This document shows, one piece after another, positions 44,901 to 64,000 of a stretch of DNA of 64,000 bases; the stretch's first letter is position 1, and the number at the start of each line of letters is the position of its first letter. Source of the DNA: Epinephelus fuscoguttatus. Taxonomy: Eukaryota; Chordata; Actinopteri; Perciformes; Serranidae. The stretch lies in the NCBI RefSeq assembly GCF_011397635.1, contig NC_064765.1:27246632-27310631 (forward strand), in the 5' to 3' direction. Below the pieces are notes generated by a model. The model was given only the letters and a program-made list of their open reading frames with translations. It did no database searches and was not told the origin of the DNA. The translations under genes and the position numbers were made by a program.

Positions 44901-45841
44901 TTTTATTGGTATTAAAATTGTGGTTGACGCATACTTGTCAGGTTAAAATGAGACTTTAACACTTATGTTTTCAGAATACAAATATATACAACAATTTCTG
45001 GCATTTGTCTTGCTTCCCATCTTACAGAGTACTGCACTCTGGCTATTAAAGTTCAATATTCAATGGAATCTAACCCAGCAAACACCTGACATGACGAGAT
45101 GTCAATGTGTAAAGGACACGTACTAAATTACATCCTAAAATATTGGACTGTAATTTATTTACACTGTGCCATGTAAAAATTATTCAGGTATACAGAACCC
45201 TCTTAACCACCCTTGGTGACCAGGCAAGACCAGTGAGACAGATGTATTACAGAAAAGGATCTATTGTATAAACATGCTTCAACTACATATTCTGAGACAC
45301 ATGACAAATATGAGACTGAAAGACAAAAAACAGAGTAGCCAAAAATATCTATGATTTAAATAAATTAAATCCATCAGATATATAAAAGCATACATGTACT
45401 AGGCCATTTTTACAGAGTTGCATCACGAGGGAAAAACAAGTGTCATAGAATAAAAAGATTAATAATAAAAAAGAAAAAAGCATACAAAAACAATACTCAA
45501 ATACACTCAGTTTGACCTCAGTCCATAAACAGGTAAGGTTGAAAAGGTGTCCTAGAAAATGTTTGGATCCCCATCCCATTTTTAAAGGGAGTGGGGTCTC
45601 ATTATAAAGGTATAGTTCTTCACTGATTCCCACAGCAGCAGCCTGGAAAGGTGATTTATCCAAAAAAATGTTGCTTTAAGACGTGCACCAATCAGTTGCA
45701 TTGGCATCATGGGCTGTTGAGGTCCTCAGGGTGTTTTGGACTCTTCTTTTGGCCTAAAAAGGCCCAGAGAAAGGAAATGATTAACACTCCCAACAAGCCA
45801 CCTCATGGACAACACGGTGAACAACTGTGTGCTGTGTTTTC

Positions 45842-48800
45842 TCACTTTGAAGTGTCCATTTTCTCTTCCTCTGGCACCTTGTCTTCTTCTTTTACTTCTG
45901 GAACAGAAAACAAAAACAAATTCACAGCAATCATGATAATACAGCTTCTGTGTTGTACAGGGATGATCTGACTTAATGGAATATTTCACCCACAAAATAA
46001 CCAGTTTTATATCAATTACTCCCCCAGTGTTACCTTATATGTGTGTAGAAAACTTTGTGTAATCCAAAAACAACCGTTAACATGTACCATGTACAATATC
46101 CTATGTTAAATTAGGAAAATTTACCTTGACTTTTTAAACATTCCATGACCTCATATTTGCCCCCACTCATGAATTCAGTTCATCAAGAGGTTTTCTTTAC
46201 AAATTCAATGTAACACTTTGGGTGAGTCACTGGTACAAATGATCATTTTGTGGGTGAAATACTCCTTTAAAATGTTTATTCGTGATAAGCACTACTCAGA
46301 TTTTCTTTATATTACAAAATGGCATGAGTAAGGTGAGATGAAAATGAAAAAAAATGGATAGATACCTTTTGTTTCCTCCTCACCTTTCTTCTCCTTTTCT
46401 TCTCCCTCTTTCTCTCCTTCAGTTTTGGCTCGCTTGGCTTTCTTGAAGCTGGCGGCGTTTCTGCGGCCTCCTTCACCTTCATCCTCTGAGTCAGAGAACT
46501 CCTCCTCACACGCTATCCTCTTGTCATGAGCCCGGACTGAACATTAGCAGAGAAAAGGGTTACACTGAAACACGGGACTCCTCTGTTTCAGAGGGTTAAC
46601 TGCATGATGTTAGAGATCTAAGGCCAGATGCGTAAAACTGTGTAGACAGAAATATGCATACGCCTTCTTTTCATCACATTTATAAAGCTGCAGGTACACC
46701 TCATTCTGTGTTATGAATCACAGTCACTGTGGAACTGGACACACATGCATGAGCCTCATTTCCACACCCACATTTAGCCATAAATCGATGTAGAAACGGC
46801 CTTAAGCAGCTGTCAGCATATCAATCCTTGTGCCCACTTCACCACTCATTCTAACTGTCGATGAGAATTACAGCAAAGAAAGTGCAATGTCACCACATCT
46901 GCCAGGTTCTCCAATGCTGCCAGAGCAGCTGTCGTTACACTCAGCTGTGGCTATTTGTAGTGTTTGTACTACTAATTCATCGTGTTTCTGCAAATCATTA
47001 CTGCAGTAAAATCTCAATCATCACTACTATTAATGTCAGAGGAATGATTGATGATTCATTCATAGCACTCACGTTTAAACCAAGTTTACAAAGTGCTTCA
47101 CAGCAAGAAAATTCAACGATCACTAATGGAGACGATGACTCAAATGTTAATAGAAGTTTTAAGTTTATGTGTGGAAAAAGGCTTCACATTATTTATACAT
47201 CTGGCCCCAGGTGTGAATGCGGAAGAAATTGATACTATGTGAGAGGTTCTTACTGGAGATGCGTTTGTTGGGGTCATCCTCCTCCTCATCTCCACTGTCC
47301 TCCTGTACGGCATCCTCAGGGATGGCCTGCATCTGGACTCCCGGAGCGTGCGGCAGCATACGCAAGTTCTCAAACAAGCGCTGCCTAAAGGACAGAATGC
47401 AGGTTTAACATACTGACCATGAAACAACCTGAGATACAAACCTGTACCTATGATGTGGCCAAGTGAATGGCTGTTTGAGGCACTTACTTGATCTTCTCCA
47501 GGTAGTCGTTGGTGTTCTGATTGGTCATGTTGGAGGGGCTGATGTGCAGCTTGAAGTCAGGTCCAAAGTACTCAAAGTAGTCGTTGTATGGGAGTTCTGC
47601 CAAGTTGAGATTACACTGTTTTATCATTAATTAAAATGAATAAACGTGTCTGTTTGTCTCTTTTTAGCTGCTGGGAAACTAACGCTACTTGGACATTTTG
47701 TTGTTTGGCTGATTAATGATCAAAGGACCTAGCCACCAATTTATTTTTACTGTCATCAATATTTAATTATCTCTGACACACTGTGTAATGTTTTTATTCC
47801 TGAGACTTGATTACTACCCCAGAGAAATCCGCTCTCATACATAAACCTGTCTAATTATATTCAGCGCAACATGTGCATGTACTCACCATTGGGGATCGAG
47901 GTATCGAGGGCTACGGCGGTCTCGTATGTCCAGCAGCGTGCCACGTTACGGATGGTGTAGCCTCCTCCACCCAGCATTAGCAGTGGCAGGTTGAAACTTT
48001 TCATGTACTCCACACACTTGGCATGGCCTGAGCACACAGCAGGGAAATAATTAAGTTAAACTTTATTCAAGATGGCTGCAGACCACTTTGCTTGTAGTGA
48101 CATCAGGAGAGAGATGTTTTGTTAATTTACCTTTAATGGTGAGGTTAAAGCAACCAAGCCTGTCTCCTGACAGAGAATCTGCTCCACACTGCAGCACCAC
48201 TGCACTGGGTTGGTACATCTCCATCACCTTGGCCATGATCTACACAAACAACAACATCCAGTCACTCATCTGCCCATGCATCTGTCCATAAAGGGAGACA
48301 TCAACTACCATAACATTACAGTCAACACGTCTTTGTTTACTCACAGGTTTGAAAATGGCTTCATATGACTCATCGTCAATCCCATCCCTTAGCGGGTAAT
48401 TTACAGCGTAATATTTACCCTTCCCTGCACCGATGTCCTGCGGAGAAAAGGGAAAATGTCAACTCTCTGTATGACTAATACAATATGACTTTTATTCTGT
48501 CAAATAATTCAAAGGCTTACTCTCAGATCGCCTGTGCCAGGGAAGTACTCTCCATACTTGTGGAAGGACACGGTCATGACACGGTCTGTGGTGTAGAAGG
48601 CCTCCTCCACACCGTCCCCATGATGGATGTCAATATCTATGTACAGAACTCTCTGGTGGTATCTGCAAAGAGGAAAAGCATCCTTTGAGTCCTAAAAGTT
48701 TGGAAGTATTCTAAATTTATGTATTCATTTTATGAAATCATGTGCCTGATTGGGAGAACACGTGGAACCTAAGCTCATCTTCAGTTTTTAAAAAAAAAGA

Positions 48801-50414
48801 CATCTGATCAACCATGCAGAGTATCATCCAGGTATCATGCTCAGCAAACCTGTACATAAGTGGCTTTTGTACTTACTTCAGTAACTCCAGAATAGCGAGC
48901 ACAATGTCGTTGACGTAGCAAAACCCAGAGGCCTCAGACTTCTTGGCGTGATGCAGGCCTCCAGCCCAGTTGATAGCAATGTCCGTCTGCTGTTTGTTCA
49001 ACTTCACCGCGCCGGCTGGAGCAGGGAGGAGAATTAACAGCCTGATTTTAACAGATTACTGGGGCAATGAGAGCGTGATTATTGTCCAACACAGCATGTC
49101 TGTCTGAGCAGTTCTTAGAGGAATAAGAACTTACCAACAGAGCCCCCTCCTGAGAGCTGGCAGAACTCAAATAAACCATCAAACACAGGACAGTCCTCTC
49201 CCACGTTAACTGCACAGCAAAAGAATAAAAATATTATTGCTATTGCATATGCAGCTAGTTTCTTTAAAACGAACAATATCTCGGATCAAACTTACATCTC
49301 TGCATTTGCTTGCTGTACTCTGACATGTTGTCTGGCCTGATTGAACGCAGGAATTTGATGTAATCATCACTGTGATACTTGGTCATCTCTTCTCCGCTGG
49401 CTTTGTGTGGACGCTGAAACACAGACGACAAATTAGTGGCTGAGACACACAAGAACAGTTGTTGAAGTCCAGTAATTTGACTAAGAAATGCTGGTAATTT
49501 AATGAAACATACATAAATCTCCATCTTTCTGTAGAGTCCATAATTGAGCAACAGGTTGTGAGTCATGCGGATGCGGTGGGGCTTCATGGGATGGCCCTGA
49601 CCATAGTAATAATTTCCAACATCACCTGAAATGTAAAGAAATGAAAACATCCCACGTTGGAGTATATGTTCACTTCACGTGCAGAAGTTAAACAAACACA
49701 TTAAGTACACAGTAAACACTCTTGTACGACAACTTCCTGTACAGAGCAGGTTTATGCACTGAAAAGGTCGTGAAGGAATTCAACAAAAAACATCATGTAG
49801 GTCGGTCACGATCCTGCGACCTATTTCCCAGATACTGAACTCGAATCACCTCTATGAAACTACACAAAGTGCAAAGCTACACGTACAGCGTGGTTTGTAG
49901 TGCACATAGATATGGGTCGACTAATACATGACTTTACGCTGAAGTACCCGGCATTTGAAGGCAGCAAGACGAGCCATTTTAACGTTAGCTTGGTGTTGGC
50001 GTTAATTGCGGCGACAATGAAGTACTGATATCCCCATTGTTAGCTCGTTAGCTAGTAACGTTAACTAACCTAGTTGAACTACAACCATCTGAAAAGTAAA
50101 TGCCCAAATTTGTAGTTTAAGGGGAACCCGCGCGTTTAAAGCAACCGTGCAAAAACTATAAGGGCATTAATACTCAGTGTGGACTTAGCGACAGTGTGTT
50201 AGACCGAGATGATGAGAGCCGCCTGCGACTCAAGCTAGCTAGGTTAGCTAACATGCCAGGTTAGCAGGAGGTGAAACAAACTGCAACCTTTGTTGGCGCG
50301 AAGTGGCCGATTTCATTCATCGGCGCGTCCGCTTTGTAAAGTAAAGGCACACCGGTACTCACCGTCATAGTAGTAGCAAACTTTTTTCTTTGTTCCTTGG
50401 GAAGTAAGCGCCAT
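45842..50414 (-). CDS. hdac1: Histone deacetylase 1, 13 exons
   Basis: A zinc-dependent class I deacetylase of nuclear co-repressor complexes (NuRD, Sin3, CoREST). Exons in transcript order: 50363-50414, 49513-49625, 49296-49413, 49135-49209, 48877-49015, 48521-48662, 48345-48437, 48131-48239, 47887-48027, 47488-47596, 47254-47384, 46366-46536 and 45842-45897, giving 482 residues, the human length. Catalytic marks are intact: [14 protein letters not shown] (His pair), [14 protein letters not shown] (zinc Asp/His), [14 protein letters not shown] (zinc Asp, inositol-phosphate Arg) and [14 protein letters not shown] (Tyr). The acidic C-tail has [14 protein letters not shown] and Lys/Glu-rich runs. 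Exon 12 has two in-frame donors 18 nt apart (46384 or 46366). The extreme C-terminus ends MDTSK, not the mammalian EEVKLA. HDAC2 is excluded by tail and synteny with lck, not by alignment. Confidence 0.95.
45973..46270. mobile_element. Short MITE with TTAA-bounded inverted repeats
   Basis: TTAATGGAATATTTCACCCA on the left and its inverse (TGGGTGAAATACTCCTTTAA) on the right pair over about 26 bases. TTAA lies at both ends (45973-45976 and 46267-46270). About 298 bp including the TTAA; no coding. It lies in the last hdac1 intron. Confidence 0.75.
46621..47208. mobile_element. Inverted-repeat MITE (GGCCAGATG ends)
   Basis: Left end AGGCCAGATGCGTAAA and right end TTTATACATCTGGCCCC are imperfect inverted repeats, typical of a dispersed fish element starting GGGGCCAGATTTATAAA. 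No clean target duplication was found. It fills hdac1 intron 11. Confidence 0.55.
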
Positions 50415-50570
50415 TTTAGTGCTTTTTGGCTGGCTTTCACCGCACACCGCAGGAGACAACAGCGACGAGAGGCGGATAGTTTGTATCACGTCCAATCAAT
50501 AGGGTGCAATGCGGGCTGCTTTCAAAAGGGGGCGACAGAGCTACAGGCCAGCCCACTATGTGTGTCCCGG

Positions 50571-50609
<39 letters not shown>

Positions 50610-50700
50610 GCAGCTGTTTTACACTATGAAAATCCATCTCTTTCACAGTTTAACACTTGTACTACTTGCTCAGCTGTGGTGGAACAAGCATTCATACCAG
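50415..50700 (-). promoter_or_regulatory. hdac1: hdac1 upstream region with (GT)n
   Basis: The hdac1 promoter should lie here, upstream of the ATG at 50414. No TATA box is seen. A (GT)n microsatellite at 50573-50608 lies about 160 bp from the start codon, and a hAT element begins at 50698, so the promoter is likely compact. Confidence 0.4.
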
Positions 50701-51392
50701 GTTTGTCAAAGTCATTTTAGTTCATTAACAGAAAAAACAGCCCAATTTGATCTGAAGTGGGCCTGACCTGTAAAACCATTGCAGAATAACCTATAAATAA
50801 TGACACCTACAAATGTTTCCCTTCCTGTTACTGTAAAGATGTACATCCTGAAAATGTTCATGCTTTCACAAAACAGACAAAACAGCCTGATAAGAAAAAC
50901 AAGTTCAATTTCAACAATATAGCTCTATCTTCAGTGAGTGTCTTGCACACATGTGCATATATATCCACTCCTGTGTAGTTACGCTGACACCACCACACCA
51001 AACTAAAGTGAAGAAAGGAGGTAAAATGATCCCCTACCTTACAGACCATTTTGCAAATTAAATGTTGTAGCAGTGCCTTAACAATAGTTTTACACCAGTA
51101 TTGTTTTAAGATATAACTCTGATACAGCTGCTGTTTTTGCACAGTGTTCAATATCTTTAAATACGACCACAATATGAAGTCATTGTTTCACAGAGTCCTA
51201 TTCTGGTAAGGGTGGAGGAACCTCTGAAGCTGCATTTAACATGAAGAAGGCTACTAACTGTTCAGCTTGCCCCTGGCAACTCTTGGCCTTCACAAGTGTA
51301 TCAATGTCAGGTTTGCAAAATCATCCAGTGGGCTGGACTGGACCTCTTGTGGGGCTGGTTCTGGCCCACGGGTTGTAAGTTTGACGCTCCTG
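50698..51392. mobile_element. hAT-type MITE upstream of hdac1
   Basis: Left end CAGGTTTGTCAAAGTCATTT and right end TTTGACGCTCCTG are diverged inverted repeats of the CAGGGGTGTCAAACTCATTTT hAT family. The body (CAGCCCAATTTGATCTGAAG, GGGCTGGTTCTGGCCCACGG) agrees. Flanks ATTCATAC and ATTAAAAG match at 5 of 8 positions, so the copy is old. 695 bp, no transposase. Confidence 0.7.
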
Positions 51393-52615
51393 ATTAAAAG
51401 CCCCTTCTTAATTAAAAGTAGTAATACCTTAATGTAACAAAAAATATAGAGATTTTATCAAAGATGTAAAGTAGGAATGTAAATTCTCATTTGCTGCAGA
51501 ATGGTTCCTGTAGTATTAAATTATTGTATTATATTTTAGGATTATTAAAATTGATGCATTAATGTAGCATTTTAATAGTGTAGTTGGTCAAGGAGAAGCT
51601 TTTTTTTACCTTCTTTAGTCTGTTTGGTTGTTTAATCAATGACAATGCATCATATTTAATAGCTTACTAAGTGGAATCTCTATCATGTGGTTCAGGAGAG
51701 AGAAAAGTGTAATGGAAACATACAACTGAAATACTCATGAACACCCACATGTTCTTCAAAACTGTTGGAACCTAGTTACATACAGAGAAATGTTGGTTCC
51801 TCAGCAGTTCTTATAGGCCCCTGTATGGTTCTTAAGAGGTTCTCTACTGGTTCTTCAGCTTAATTTAGTTTAGTTTACTGGGGAAATAATAAAAACACTA
51901 CATTAAAGTAGCCTACAAACAGTATATATTTCCAAAGAAGAACACATTAAAGCAGTGGCTCGCAACCTTTTTATCCTCATGTGCATGAAACATATTCCAG
52001 GTTTGAAAAGGTAACAAAATATGTCTCTCACTAAGCATTTAGTACTGGCTTCAGAATCTTTTAAGGCCCCATTTCTGAGAAATTATTTATATTTATTTTT
52101 ATTTTAGGTAAGTAAAAGTGTCATTTAGAAGCATATAGACTTGTCCATGGTATCACCTGGCATAATTCAAGAGCCCCCAGGCTAAAAAATGTACTAACGA
52201 AAGTGCTATTTGATACCTGCAATGGCTCTATATAGAAATATTTGACAAAGGTGCTGTATACCACCTTTAAAAGACGGGTGACATATAGCACCAAAACACG
52301 TTCCTCTATGATTACGAGCCGAAGAAGTGTTTGGGGTAATGTACAGCACTGCTTTTGTTCAGAGTGTACATTTCACCACTGCTGCTCCATATCATTAAAA
52401 GACTATGTGCATGATCACAAAGATGCTGTCATATTTGTTTGGAAATCTGCACACAAAATCAAAATTACAGAGTCCAGAATGCAACATGATTTAATCTGAT
52501 AAACTCAACTAAATGCACATATCAAACTTTTGAGCTTTTTGTGTCTGTTTGGTTATGAAACATGTCACCAATCATACGGTATAAGTACAGTGGCTGATGG
52601 TTCATCAGGTAAAGT
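51393..52615. other. Spacer between hdac1 and lck
   Basis: AT-rich, no exons supported. A lone hAT-like left end (CAGTGGCTCGCAACC) starts at about 51954 with no partner. Confidence 0.4.
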
Positions 52616-53093
52616 GGGTTGTGATGGGTTCTGCTTTATTCATTGTAACAACAAACAACATCCATATAAAGCTTTTTACTGTAAGTAAAACAATTTGAAA
52701 ACATGTATCTAACTGCAGAGGTAAAACACAGCCGAAGCACTTTAACCATATTTACATTTTAATGATGAGCACCAGGAGAGCAGCTACTTATTCAGCTACA
52801 TCAGACATCAGCAGCATAGAGATCACTCTCCTTTCTGCTGTTGGCTCTACAGTGATCCAACACAAGTTTTCATCATTCCACGTGTGATTAAATCGTATCT
52901 AAGAGGCCACTTTAGAACAAGTTTGGTGCAGAAACAAAGTACCCTTACTTGGAAAAGCTACCCTATCAATAGAAAGGCATGTACTCTTCAAGAACACACA
53001 CACAACAAAATCCGGCATCCTTCTTCACAGACTGTGCCTTTAGTTTGAGTATATTTATTGTAAGTCTGTATGTCTCTCTCTGTCCCATCAGGG
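52615..53093 (-). other. lck: lck 3' untranslated region
   Basis: Runs from the lck stop to a minus-strand AATAAA (TTTATT at 52635-52640 on plus). An earlier TTTATT near 53050 is very close to the stop and less likely to be the main site. Confidence 0.5.

Positions 53094-64000
<10,907 letters not shown>

Noticed and set aside
46312-46509. Lys/Arg-rich minus-strand open frame in a different frame over hdac1 exon 12
   Set aside because: A frame shadow of the Lys/Glu-rich hdac1 tail.
51954-52200. A hAT element starting at 51954
   Set aside because: The left end is recognisable but no right end or target duplication could be found.

Overview
The window is nuclear DNA from a ray-finned fish, most likely a percomorph teleost. 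The genes have vertebrate exon-intron structure. Their proteins are close to mammalian orthologs but carry fish-type introns packed with short non-autonomous DNA transposons typical of teleosts: hAT, piggyBac-like and Harbinger-like MITEs and the TTAAAGG-type MITEs. Nine protein-coding genes could be traced exon by exon, eight complete and one running off the right edge. Exon borders come from reading frame, GT/AG signals and remembered protein families, not from transcripts or alignments.

Layout: hmgcl (+, 231-2517); two intronless-CDS beta connexins, gjb3 (-, 4856-5722) and a gjb4/gjb5-like gene (-, 11281-12072); ppie (-, 13437-19250); pabpc4 (-, 21276-30459); a ZP3-type egg-coat gene with an unusually long tail (-, 32743-35626); tmem54 (+, 38163-44512); hdac1 (-, 45842-50414); lck (-, from 53094 past the right edge at 64000). 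All but the ZP gene have human counterparts on the short arm of chromosome 1 (HMGCL, GJB3/GJB4/GJB5, PPIE, PABPC4, TMEM54, HDAC1, LCK), so the block is conserved but shuffled vertebrate synteny.

The genes do not form a pathway. HMGCL cleaves HMG-CoA in mitochondria, the connexins form gap junctions, PPIE is a spliceosomal cyclophilin, PABPC4 binds poly(A), the ZP protein builds the egg envelope, TMEM54 is a four-pass membrane protein, HDAC1 deacetylates histones and LCK is the T-cell Src-family kinase. Local layout still matters: the connexins are a tandem duplicate pair, and tmem54 and hdac1 are tail to tail with poly(A) signals under 100 bp apart.

Between the genes are microsatellites, SINE-like pieces, a truncated U6 snRNA copy, and at least a dozen DNA-transposon derivatives, several with exact target-site duplications and two nested inside older repeats. 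I saw no LTR retrovirus, Polinton, CRISPR array or prokaryotic-type system. No clearly new biological system was found. The most useful leads are the ZP protein's N- and C-terminal extensions, the A-rich TOP-type pabpc4 leader, a candidate frame-shifting exon in pabpc4, a GC-AG intron in lck, and alternative splice sites in tmem54, hdac1 and ppie.
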